From: an uncultured Gammaproteobacteria bacterium
Lineage (GTDB): Bacteria > Pseudomonadota > Gammaproteobacteria > Arenicellales > UBA868
Reading direction: 5' to 3'
Assembly (NCBI GenBank): GCA_913051905.1
Contig: CAJXBY010000153.1
Span: forward strand, 1 to 6,178
Length of the DNA stretch: 6,178 nucleotides
Shown here in pieces: positions 1 through 6,178 of the stretch; the stretch's first letter is position 1; each line of letters begins with the position of its first letter. The translations under genes and the position numbers were made by a program. Under the pieces are notes generated by a model that saw nothing but the letters and a program-made list of their open reading frames with translations, was not told the origin of the DNA and ran no database searches.

Positions 1-449
1 CAACCGCCCCCGCCGAGGCGGTCCACAAGCTTTGGCAGCGCGGTATTGATTGGGTCGACAGGCAACGGTTCACCGATTACGCCAGTCGAGGCGACCAACA
101 CATCGGTCGAACGGCACGCCAGTTTCTCAGCAACAGCCCCGGCTACCCATTGGACAGCCTCAACGCCCTGCTGTCCAGTAAAGGCATTGGCATTACCGCT
201 GTTGACAAGCAGCGCCCGCACGCGACCCCGGGGAACCTGTTTACGGCACCAGCTTACCGGTGCAGAGGCTGTACTTGATCGGGTAAACGATCCGGCAACG
301 GTAGTACCTGGCTCCAGCACGACCAGCAGCAGGTCTGACCGCCCGCGATATTTAATGCCTGCCGAGCAGGCAGCCAGCCGAACGCCTTCAACTGCCGGCA
401 AACGTGGGAACCGCTGGGGTGCAAGCGGCGATCGGGTCAGCATCGACAT
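1..449 (-). CDS. argJ: ArgJ, bifunctional glutamate N-acetyltransferase / amino-acid acetyltransferase (N-terminal part, cut by window edge)
   Basis: ArgJ transfers the acetyl group of N-acetylornithine to glutamate, recycling acetyl in cytoplasmic arginine synthesis; bifunctional forms also use acetyl-CoA. The 149 visible codons show the family pattern in order: CSAGIKYRGRSDLLLV near residues 28-43, the hallmark LVNSGNANAFTG at 81-92, and VASTGVIGEPLP at 119-130, whose Thr-Gly pair (122-123) matches the oxyanion hole known in the family. Full proteins are about 400 residues, so the autocleavage Ala-Thr site, which produces the nucleophilic Thr of the beta chain, lies beyond the left edge. 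I chose the ATG at 449 because no in-frame start lies closer to secA and the protein then begins at about the usual distance from the first conserved block; an ATG at 443 is possible. The gene lies 43 bases after the secA stop with no terminator between, so co-transcription is likely. Whether this copy is mono- or bifunctional cannot be judged. Confidence 0.93.
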   Translation of the reverse strand, partial: MSMLTRSPLAPQRFPRLPAVEGVRLAACSAGIKYRGRSDLLLVVLEPGTTVAGSFTRSSTASAPVSWCRKQVPRGRVRALLVNSGNANAFTGQQGVEAVQWVAGAVAEKLACRSTDVLVASTGVIGEPLPVDPINTALPKLVDRLGGGG

Positions 450-453
450 GTTA

Positions 454-479
454 TCAGCACACCATCTCGGTTTCGCTCC
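454..479 (-). promoter_or_regulatory. Shine-Dalgarno plus three-codon leader ORF just before argJ
   Basis: In the secA-argJ gap the clearest Shine-Dalgarno match, GGAG at 479-476, sits 10 bases before an ATG at 465. That ATG opens a mini-ORF reading Met-Val-Cys-stop, with its TGA at 456-454. The argJ ATG follows four bases later at 449, in another frame, and has no good ribosome-binding site at normal spacing. The layout would allow ribosomes to terminate and restart at argJ. This is inference from spacing alone; a three-codon ORF also arises easily by chance. Confidence 0.3.
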
Positions 480-492
480 GTTTCGCGGAAGT

Positions 493-3258
493 TCAGAGCT
501 TACCGTGACAATGCTTGTACTTCTTTCCGGACCCACATGGACATGGGGCGTTTCGACCCACCTTAGGCTTTGTACGGACAAACGGTTGCCCCGCCTCGCC
601 GACTGCTGCTGGATCAGGTCGCGGGACCGTTTGGGCCAGAGCGCCAGGACTGTTGACCGGAGCCACCGCTTCTGCCGGTGGTCTTTCTACCGCCGCATCC
701 GGGTGCAGGTATTCACGTGATTGGTGATCCTGGGCGCGCCGCTGCACCTCCAGTTGTTCCACCTCGGTTTCAGCCTGAATCTGCACTTTGGAAAGAATCG
801 AGATGGTTTCGTGCTTCACACGGCTGAGAACATCGGTGAACATCTCGAAGGCTTCGCGCTTGTATTCCTGTTTAGGGTTTTTCTGGGCATAGCCGCGTAG
901 CCCAATGCCCTGACGCAGATGGTCCATCTGGGCCAGGTGCTCTTTCCACTGCTCGTCCAGAACACGAAGCATGACCGCTTTTTCCAGATGGCGAATAACG
1001 GGTTCGCCGACCGACTGCCCCTTCCGGGAATAAGCGGTTCTGACCTCGTCATCGATTTGCCGCCGAAGGGACTCTTCATGCAGGTCGCTGTCCTTCTCGA
1101 GCCACTCAGCTACCGGCATGGTCTGACCGAATGTTGTCTGCAGATCACTTTCCAGTCCCTTGATATCCCACTGTTCTTCCAGGCTCTGCGGCGGCACGTG
1201 AATATCAATTACTTCGTTCACTACTTCATTCTGGGCAGTCTCTATGGTCTCCGAGATATCGTCGACCTCCATCAGGCGATTGCGCTGTTCGTAGATGACC
1301 TTGCGCTGTTCATTGGCCACGTCATCGTACTCCAACAACTGCTTACGGATATCAAAGTTCCGCCCCTCGACCTTTTTCTGAGAATTCTCGATTGCGCGGG
1401 TGACCCAGCTGTGTTCTATTGCTTCACCCTCTTCCATCCCCAGCTTCTCCATCAAGCCGGCCACTCGTTCCGAACCGAAGATGCGCATCAGGTTGTCTTC
1501 CATGGACAGAAAGAACCGGCTCGACCCCGGGTCTCCCTGCCGACCCCCACGCCCCCGCAACTGGTTATCCACCCGTCTCGACTCGTTTCGCTCGGTCCCC
1601 AGTACGTGTAGTCCACCAGCCGCAACGACCATGTTATGGCGTTCTTGCCAGTTTTCCCGAAGGTCCTTCCGTTCCCCCTCAGATGCGTCACCAAGCTCCT
1701 TCAGCTCCATGTCCAGATTACCGCCCAGAACAATATCTGTACCGCGGCCCGCCATGTTGGTGGCAATCGTGACTGCCCCAGGTTGTCCAGCCTGGGCAAT
1801 GATCCTGGCCTCGCCCTCGTGGTGCTTGGCATTCAGCACCGCATGTTTGATCTTCTCTTTTTCCAGAAGTCTGGCAAGGTGCTCTGAAGATTCGATCGAT
1901 GCCGTACCGACCAGAACCGGCTGACTGGCCTCTCGACAGTCCTTGATTCCGTTCAGAATTGCGTTGAACTTCTCTTCCTGGGTGCGGTAGACCAGGTCCG
2001 GCAGATCGTCCCGGATCATCTCCACATTGGTAGGAATGACCACGACCTCCAGTTCATAAATCTGCTGGAATTCAACCGCCTCGGTATCGGCCGTACCGGT
2101 CATCCCTGACAGTTTTCCATACAGCCGAAACAGATTCTGGAACGTGATCGCAGCAAGCGTCTGGTTCTCCTGCTGTATCGGTACGCCCTCCTTGGCTTCG
2201 ACTGCCTGGTGCAGTCCCTCGGACCATCTTCGTCCAGGCATCATACGGCCGGTAAATTCATCGATGATGACGATCTGACGATCACGGACGATGTAGTCGA
2301 CGTCACGCTGAAACAGCGAATGGGCCCGCAATGCGGCGTACAGATGGTGAACCAAGGAGATATTGCCGACATCGTAAAGGCTGGAATCCCCATCCAGGAG
2401 CCCCGCCTCAACCAGCAGCGACTCCGCATTTTCATGACCCTGCTCCGTCAGGAAGACCTGCCGGTTTTTTTCATCAACCGAAAAATCACCCGGCCCATCT
2501 TCCTCGTGCTGGCGTTCAAGGTTTGGAATCACCGTGTTGACCTTGATGTACAGGTCGGTACTGTCCTCCGATGGACCGGAGATAATCAGCGGCGTCCTGG
2601 CCTCGTCGATGAGGATGGAGTCGACCTCGTCGACGATGGCGAAATCCAGCCCCCGCTGCACCCGGTCCCCGGCAGCGAACGCCATGTTGTCGCGCAGATA
2701 GTCGAAGCCGTATTCGTTGTTGGTACCGTAGACGATATCGCAGGCATAGGCTTCCCGCTTTGCAGCGGGCTCCTGCCCCGAAACAATCACGCCGACACTC
2801 AACCCCAAAAATCCGTAAATCTGACCCATCCACTCGGCATCACGGGCGGCCAGGTAATCGTTGACAGTCACCACGTGAACCGTCTGCCCATACACCGCGG
2901 TCAGATAGGCCGGCAGGGTAGCAACCAGCGTCTTCCCTTCGCCGGTCCGCATTTCTGCGATCTTGCCCTCATAGAGGACCATGCCGCCGACCAGCTGCAC
3001 ATCGAAATGCCGCATGTCGAGTACCCGTTTTGCAGTTTCCCGGACGACGGCAAAGGCCTCGACCAACAGTGCTTCGGGCGGCTCACCGTCTGCCGCACGC
3101 CGGCGGAACTCCTCAGTCTTGGCTGCCAGCTGATCATCGCCCAGGGCACCCATCGCCGGCTCAAGCGCATTGATTTCCTGGACTGACCGCCGCATGCGTT
3201 TAAGCATCCGCTGGTTACGGCTGCCGAAGACCTTGGTCGCTACATTGCTGAACATCAT
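493..3258 (-). CDS. secA: SecA, preprotein translocase motor ATPase
   Basis: SecA is the ATP-driven motor that pushes unfolded preproteins through the SecYEG channel at the inner membrane. From the ATG at 3258 it is 921 residues, close to the E. coli protein (901). Visible in order: N-terminal TKVFGSRN, Walker A MRTGEGKT (103-110), [14 protein letters not shown] (178-191), Walker B DEVD (210-213), the preprotein-binding domain (about 225-370), motif [11 protein letters not shown] (500-509), motif [13 protein letters not shown] (566-576), the helical scaffold and wing region (about 610-830), a Pro/Ala-rich linker (about 855-895), and the C-terminal zinc motif with Cys906, Cys908, Cys917 and His918, which binds SecB and lipid in relatives. 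Motif VI has Gly571 where Ser or Ala is usual. The start is one of TTG 3261, ATG 3258 or ATG 3255; the nearest Shine-Dalgarno-like GGAAGA (3284-3279) is about 20 bases upstream, too far to decide. No secM-like gene precedes it; the upstream neighbour is the divergent dciA. argJ follows in the probable operon. Confidence 0.98.
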   Translation of the reverse strand: MMFSNVATKVFGSRNQRMLKRMRRSVQEINALEPAMGALGDDQLAAKTEEFRRRAADGEPPEALLVEAFAVVRETAKRVLDMRHFDVQLVGGMVLYEGKIAEMRTGEGKTLVATLPAYLTAVYGQTVHVVTVNDYLAARDAEWMGQIYGFLGLSVGVIVSGQEPAAKREAYACDIVYGTNNEYGFDYLRDNMAFAAGDRVQRGLDFAIVDEVDSILIDEARTPLIISGPSEDSTDLYIKVNTVIPNLERQHEEDGPGDFSVDEKNRQVFLTEQGHENAESLLVEAGLLDGDSSLYDVGNISLVHHLYAALRAHSLFQRDVDYIVRDRQIVIIDEFTGRMMPGRRWSEGLHQAVEAKEGVPIQQENQTLAAITFQNLFRLYGKLSGMTGTADTEAVEFQQIYELEVVVIPTNVEMIRDDLPDLVYRTQEEKFNAILNGIKDCREASQPVLVGTASIESSEHLARLLEKEKIKHAVLNAKHHEGEARIIAQAGQPGAVTIATNMAGRGTDIVLGGNLDMELKELGDASEGERKDLRENWQERHNMVVAAGGLHVLGTERNESRRVDNQLRGRGGRQGDPGSSRFFLSMEDNLMRIFGSERVAGLMEKLGMEEGEAIEHSWVTRAIENSQKKVEGRNFDIRKQLLEYDDVANEQRKVIYEQRNRLMEVDDISETIETAQNEVVNEVIDIHVPPQSLEEQWDIKGLESDLQTTFGQTMPVAEWLEKDSDLHEESLRRQIDDEVRTAYSRKGQSVGEPVIRHLEKAVMLRVLDEQWKEHLAQMDHLRQGIGLRGYAQKNPKQEYKREAFEMFTDVLSRVKHETISILSKVQIQAETEVEQLEVQRRAQDHQSREYLHPDAAVERPPAEAVAPVNSPGALAQTVPRPDPAAVGEAGQPFVRTKPKVGRNAPCPCGSGKKYKHCHGKL

Positions 3259-3293
3259 CAATAGATACTTGGGTGAGTTCTTCCGAGGGTCGG

Positions 3294-3323
3294 AATACAG
3301 GCTGAAAACACAACACCTGTCAA
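3294..3323 (-). promoter_or_regulatory. Candidate sigma70-type promoter for secA(-argJ)
   Basis: On the minus strand a perfect -35 hexamer TTGACA (3323-3318) is followed after 18 bases by TGTATT (3299-3294), which matches four of six positions of TATAAT. Transcription would start near 3287 and give a leader of roughly 30 bases before secA. The position in a divergent intergenic region and the perfect -35 support it; the 18-base spacer and modest -10 keep it tentative. Confidence 0.5.
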
Positions 3324-3346
3324 CCGATACCGGCTGCGATTAAACT
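3317..3346 (+). promoter_or_regulatory. Weak candidate promoter for dciA, overlapping the secA -35
   Basis: On the plus strand CTGTCA (3317-3322, four of six to TTGACA) is followed after 18 bases by TAAACT (3341-3346, four of six to TATAAT). A start near 3353 would leave a leader of about 30 bases before the dciA ATG. Its -35 uses the same bases as the secA -35 read on the other strand. Both hexamers are imperfect, so this is a candidate only. Confidence 0.25.
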
Positions 3347-3382
3347 GGACCTTTCGAGGCATGCAATGCGGACGATTTTATC

Positions 3383-3820
3383 ATGAGCGACTCGACGTTC
3401 AGGCGGTTGGGAACACTCATCGACCAGATTTCTTCTACCGGATTCGATGCTGCAGAGCCGCTGGATGAATTGACCGAGCACTGGGCAGAGGCTGTGGGCA
3501 ACGAGGTCGCGTCACACACTGCCATCGCACTTGAGGGCAGTGAACTGCTTGTTATGGCAGACACCCCGGTTTGGGGCCATCTGTTGACACAAAAGAAGCA
3601 TTCCATACAAAAACAACTGAACACAACGCATCCCGAAATCATGAAGATCAGTATTAGGGTCAGACCACAAAACCCCGACCGGGCTCCAGTGCCGGCTCAG
3701 AGACAACCTCGACCGCTGGACTCATCTTCGAGCCGAGCACTTTCACAAAGCGCCTACTCGGTCAAGACAACAGGCCTGAAAAAAGTATTGCTGCGGATCA
3801 GTCAATACACAGACTCTTAA
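3383..3820 (+). CDS. dciA: DciA-like (DUF721) protein, probable replicative helicase loader
   Basis: DciA proteins help load the DnaB helicase at replication in the many bacteria that lack the phage-derived loader DnaC. The 145-residue product has one DUF721 domain at about 28-95: a helix with HWAEAVGNEVASHT (33-46), then LLVMADTPVWGHLL (55-68) with the conserved Trp64, a basic segment QKKHSIQKQL (70-79), and the strand ISIRVRP (89-95). A Pro/Ser-rich linker and a short basic C-terminal helix follow. Size and order fit gammaproteobacterial members. The ATG at 3383 is preceded by GGA at 3370-3372, ten bases away, a weak but usable ribosome-binding site. The gene is divergent from secA, the neighbourhood in which DUF721 genes often occur in gammaproteobacteria. 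Downstream is the convergent CaiD-like gene rather than more housekeeping genes. The family call is secure; the loader role is transferred from studied homologues and the sequence is divergent enough that the symbol is less certain. Confidence 0.82.
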   Translation: MSDSTFRRLGTLIDQISSTGFDAAEPLDELTEHWAEAVGNEVASHTAIALEGSELLVMADTPVWGHLLTQKKHSIQKQLNTTHPEIMKISIRVRPQNPDRAPVPAQRQPRPLDSSSSRALSQSAYSVKTTGLKKVLLRISQYTDS

Positions 3821-3833
3821 AGCCGGCACGACG

Positions 3834-3847
3834 TGATCGGCCGATCA
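3834..3847. repeat. Perfect 14-bp palindrome between convergent genes
   Basis: TGATCGGCCGATCA is its own reverse complement with no central spacer, 13 bases after the dciA stop in the 84-base gap before the CaiD-like gene. It has no U-tract on either side and a zero-length loop, so it does not look like an intrinsic terminator. It could be a protein-binding site or chance. The rest of 3821-3904 shows only short 4-5 bp stems. Confidence 0.6.
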
Positions 3848-3904
3848 GTCAAACGCGCACTTCAGTTTGTGCTACTGGCGTCCTGCGCTTCAACCAGTGC
3901 AGAA

Positions 3905-4687
3905 TCAGCGGCCCCGCCAGGCCGGTTTGCGCTTTTCGGCAAACGCCCGGGCACCTTCGATCTGATCTTCACTGCCGTATAACCGGTCCACGGTTGGAAA
4001 CTGCCGGCCGGTGATACGCTTCAGGGCATCCTGAAATTTCATGTTTTCCGACGCTCTCGCGACCTCCTTGATCGCAGCGAACACCAGCGGTGGCCCTTCA
4101 GCCAGCTCCCCAGCCATTGTTCGGACCCTAGGCATCAGTTCGCTCGCTGGCAGCACATGGTTGATTAGACCCCAGCGATGGGCTTCGGCGGCATCCAACC
4201 AGCGGCCCGTGAACAGCATCTCCATGGCAATGTGGTATGGAATGCGTTTCGGCAGCTTCAACGTCGCGGCGTCAGCGATCGTACCCGAAGAGATCTCCGG
4301 CAAAGCGAATGTGGCATGGTCGGCCGCCAGGATAATATCTGCCGACATGGCGAGTTCCAGCCCACCACCGCAACAGATCCCGTTAACCGCGGCAATGACG
4401 GGCTTGTTCTGATCGGGCAATTCCTGCAAGCCACCGAACCCGCCTACACCGTAATCGCTGTCTACCGCTTCACCTTCAGCAGCGGCTTTAAGATCCCACC
4501 CAGGGCAGAAAAACCGTTCTCCCGCACCGGTGATGATGGCGACCCGAAGGTCCGGATCGTCGCGAAACGCCGCAAAGATGTCACCCATTAGGCGGCTGGT
4601 CGTAACGTCTATGGCGTTGGCCTTTGGACGGTTCAGTGTGACTTCAAGCACGGCATCGCGTCTTTCTACGTGAATAGGTGACTCCAT
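3905..4687 (-). CDS. CaiD-like enoyl-CoA hydratase (crotonobetainyl-CoA hydratase / carnitinyl-CoA dehydratase family)
   Basis: A 260-residue crotonase-fold enzyme acting on CoA thioesters, closest by eye to E. coli CaiD (261 residues), which interconverts L-carnitinyl-CoA and crotonobetainyl-CoA. Shared blocks include LNRPKANAID (18-27), RVAIITGAGERFF (48-60), GWDLKAAAEGE (63-73), KPVIAAVNG (95-103), GGGLELA (107-113) and the C-terminal AFAEKRKPAWRGR. The two acidic catalytic residues fall at Glu111 and Glu131, the same numbers as in E. coli CaiD. The oxyanion-hole regions are around Cys61-Leu66 and Gly107-Gly109. The segment SGTIADAATLKLPKRIPYHI after Glu131 differs from E. coli CaiD, so the substrate may differ. 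The ATG at 4687 is preferred over an in-frame ATG at 4777: it follows AAAGGAG, and homology begins right there. The acyl-CoA synthetase gene lies 123 bases upstream on the same strand, suggesting one pathway. Family call secure; substrate inferred. Confidence 0.9.
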   Translation of the reverse strand: MESPIHVERRDAVLEVTLNRPKANAIDVTTSRLMGDIFAAFRDDPDLRVAIITGAGERFFCPGWDLKAAAEGEAVDSDYGVGGFGGLQELPDQNKPVIAAVNGICCGGGLELAMSADIILAADHATFALPEISSGTIADAATLKLPKRIPYHIAMEMLFTGRWLDAAEAHRWGLINHVLPASELMPRVRTMAGELAEGPPLVFAAIKEVARASENMKFQDALKRITGRQFPTVDRLYGSEDQIEGARAFAEKRKPAWRGR

Positions 4688-4698
4688 GTCAGGATATT

Positions 4699-4705
4699 CT
4701 CCTTT
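4699..4705 (-). promoter_or_regulatory. Strong ribosome-binding site fixing the CaiD-like start at 4687
   Basis: AAAGGAG lies 11 bases before the ATG at 4687. The in-frame ATG at 4777 would add 30 residues with no counterpart in CaiD and has no such site. The rest of the 123-base gap (4688-4810) shows no convincing promoter or terminator, so read-through from the synthetase gene is the simplest reading. Confidence 0.75.
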
Positions 4706-4810
4706 GTGAAAAAACGTTCCGGGTACGCCGGTGCAGAGGGTCTCCCGGACAGCGACGTTTTCAGTGCATCGCTCCATAGATCAAGCTGAAATCGGTGGCC
4801 TCTGATCTCC

Positions 4811-6178
4811 TCAAATCTTGAGCCTCTCCGCCTGGCTGAGCAGCACGTCTACAGCGGAAACGCCGTGACCTGCCGGACGCACAATAAGTGGATTAATTTC
4901 AAGCTCGACGATGGCTCCAGGGTCCGACAAGACGATCGCCGAGACCCGGTCCAGAACAGCCAGGACCGCATCGATGTCCCCCGGTGTCGAACCCCGGTAC
5001 CCAGTGAGTAGAGTTGCAACATTCAGACGGTCCAGAGCGTTACGGAACAGATTCTCTCCAGCGGGCAGGAGCACGACTTCACAGTCCCTTACAAGTTCGG
5101 CCCGTATGCCTCCTGCTCCGATCAACAAACTGGGGCCGACCTGGGCATCATACTCAAAACCCACAATCAGTTCGGCTATACCATCAGTGATCATGCGCTC
5201 CACGATCAATTCCCTGCATTGATCAAGCAGCTGCTCAGCGGCAGTGCGAACAGTATCTTCACTATCAAGATTCAGGACGACCCCTCCGCGCTCAGTTTTG
5301 TGGGCGAGACCCGGAATACAGGTTTTAACCACCACTGGAAATCCGATCTCTCGAGCTGCGTTTACCGCCTGGTCAACACCCTGAACCCGTCGACCCGTTG
5401 GTACCGCGATTCCCCAACTGGCTAGAATCTGCTTACCCTGCCATTCATCCTGAAGCAGTAATCTGTCCCCGGAGAGAGACCCGGGGCCGGGCAGAGGACC
5501 CTCACGAGTGTACGGGCCGACGAAACCGGCCATAGCGGCTGCTTCGACCGCGTCTAAAGCGTGTTCCATGCCGCATAAGGGGACCAGCCCGTTCTCGATG
5601 AACGTCTCAGCAAGAGACTCAGGAAGGTTTTCCGGCAAACTGGAAAGCACTGCCGCGGGTCGACCAGTATCCCGTGCGGCTCGAATGATCGCATCGACAG
5701 CAGGCCGCCAGGTATCCCAATCACACCGATCCCGCCGAGGAAAATCAAGGACCAGAATCGACAGATCAAAACCACAACCGAGCATCGCACAATATGTACT
5801 GTAGAGTTTCTGTTCATCGTTCCAGTTGAATGTATGGTAATCGAGCGGATTTGATACTGTAACGAGATTCGTCAGCGTGTCTGCGACCCTCCGATGCTGT
5901 GCTGGTGATAGTTTTGGAAAGCTCACCCGGCGGGCGTCGGCAGCATCTGCCATCAGCATCGCCTCGCCACCGGAGCAACTCATTGAACTGATGTCCGTAC
6001 CTGACAGTGGTCCGTGGACGTGCAGGATCTTGAGTGTTTCGATCAGACTTTCCAGGGAGGCTACGCGGGGAATGCCAAGTCTCTCCAGCAGTGCTCCGGC
6101 GACACGGTCTTTTCCAGCAAGAGAAGCCGTATGTGACAAGGCCAGCGTGGCACCCCGGTCGCTGCCGCCTGCTTTGAT
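4811..6178 (-). CDS. ADP(NDP)-forming acyl-CoA synthetase, C-terminal two thirds (5' end beyond the window)
   Basis: This family makes acyl-CoA from a carboxylic acid, CoA and ATP through an acyl-phosphate and a phosphohistidine, releasing ADP. The frame is open to the right edge: 455 residues are visible, against roughly 700 for single-chain members, so most of the N-terminal CoA-binding domain is missing. A TTG at 6139 lies inside a conserved block and is not a credible start. In window numbering the fragment begins IKAGGSDRG and LSHTASLAG, where His16 matches the phosphorylated His of the succinyl-CoA synthetase superfamily. A ligase domain follows (about 35-220), with MSCSGGEAMLMADA near 66-79 and NPLDYHTFNW near 110-119. 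The ATP-grasp domain starts near 236: Lys285 in FPVVVK, the second family histidine His293 in GLAHKTERGG, the glycine-rich GPSLLIGAGGIRAEL (348-362), and the metal-site-like ELEINPLIV (425-433). It ends at 4811. The CaiD-like gene follows after 123 bases. Substrate unknown; an acid that becomes a CaiD-like substrate is inferred. Confidence 0.9.
   Translation of the reverse strand: MKAGGSDRGATLALSHTASLAGKDRVAGALLERLGIPRVASLESLIETLKILHVHGPLSGTDISSMSCSGGEAMLMADAADARRVSFPKLSPAQHRRVADTLTNLVTVSNPLDYHTFNWNDEQKLYSTYCAMLGCGFDLSILVLDFPRRDRCDWDTWRPAVDAIIRAARDTGRPAAVLSSLPENLPESLAETFIENGLVPLCGMEHALDAVEAAAMAGFVGPYTREGPLPGPGSLSGDRLLLQDEWQGKQILASWGIAVPTGRRVQGVDQAVNAAREIGFPVVVKTCIPGLAHKTERGGVVLNLDSEDTVRTAAEQLLDQCRELIVERMITDGIAELIVGFEYDAQVGPSLLIGAGGIRAELVRDCEVVLLPAGENLFRNALDRLNVATLLTGYRGSTPGDIDAVLAVLDRVSAIVLSDPGAIVELEINPLIVRPAGHGVSAVDVLLSQAERLKI

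Noticed and set aside
46..720. A 224-codon open frame on the plus strand across argJ, the gap and the secA 3' end.
   Set aside because: Both strands beneath it are explained by strong homology of argJ and secA on the minus strand; its product has low-complexity, shadow-like composition.
919..1611. A 230-codon plus-strand open frame.
   Set aside because: Antisense to the SecA helical scaffold region; no domain, no ribosome-binding site context and no gap in secA to accommodate it.
2209..3186. A 325-codon open frame on the plus strand.
   Set aside because: It lies wholly antisense to conserved secA codons, has no recognisable domain and follows from GC-rich codon use on the opposite strand.
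3340..3642. A 100-codon minus-strand open frame over the dciA 5' region.
   Set aside because: It is antisense to the DUF721 coding sequence and has no recognisable domain; the plus-strand gene explains the region.
3821..3904. Possible intrinsic terminators for the convergent genes, such as the GCAC/GTGC stem at 3857-3871 and the ACTGG/CCAGT stem near 3873-3897.
   Set aside because: Stems are only 4-5 bp, one loop is about 15 bases, and neither strand has a following U-tract.
6137..6139. TTG as the start of the acyl-CoA synthetase gene.
   Set aside because: The conserved phosphohistidine block (SHTASLAG) begins at the next codon and recognisable family sequence continues upstream to the window edge, so the gene is cut rather than starting here.

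Overview
This window looks like the chromosome of a moderately GC-rich gammaproteobacterium. No strain-level call is possible. The argument rests on three genes: secA followed directly by argJ on the same strand, a DciA-type (DUF721) gene next to secA, and a SecA of full proteobacterial form ending in the CxC-x8-CH zinc motif. No mobile element, tRNA, rRNA, CRISPR array or phage gene is visible, and nearly all of the sequence is coding.

Layout, left to right. Positions 1-449 (minus) are the N-terminal third of argJ, cut by the left edge. Positions 493-3258 (minus) are a complete secA, 43 bases upstream of argJ and very likely in the same transcript. Positions 3259-3382 are a short divergent intergenic region with a good candidate sigma70-type promoter for secA and a weaker one facing the other way. 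Positions 3383-3820 (plus) are a dciA-like helicase-loader gene. Positions 3821-3904 are a convergent gap with a perfect 14-bp palindrome. Positions 3905-4687 (minus) are a CaiD-like enoyl-CoA hydratase. Positions 4811-6178 (minus) are the C-terminal two thirds of an ADP-forming acyl-CoA synthetase, running off the right edge.

Two functional blocks meet here. The left block is housekeeping: protein export (SecA), arginine synthesis (ArgJ) and replicative helicase loading (DciA). The right block is a catabolic acyl-CoA module: the synthetase would charge an organic acid with CoA at the cost of ATP, and the CaiD-like enzyme would then hydrate or dehydrate the CoA ester. CaiD similarity makes carnitine, crotonobetaine or a related acid plausible substrates, but the sequence cannot fix the substrate.

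The window is mostly ordinary. The points worth a second look are the overlapping divergent promoter candidates, a three-codon leader ORF in front of argJ that carries the better ribosome-binding site, the palindrome between the convergent genes, the catabolic module joined to the dciA-secA locus, and a glycine in SecA helicase motif VI. I found no convincing undescribed system.
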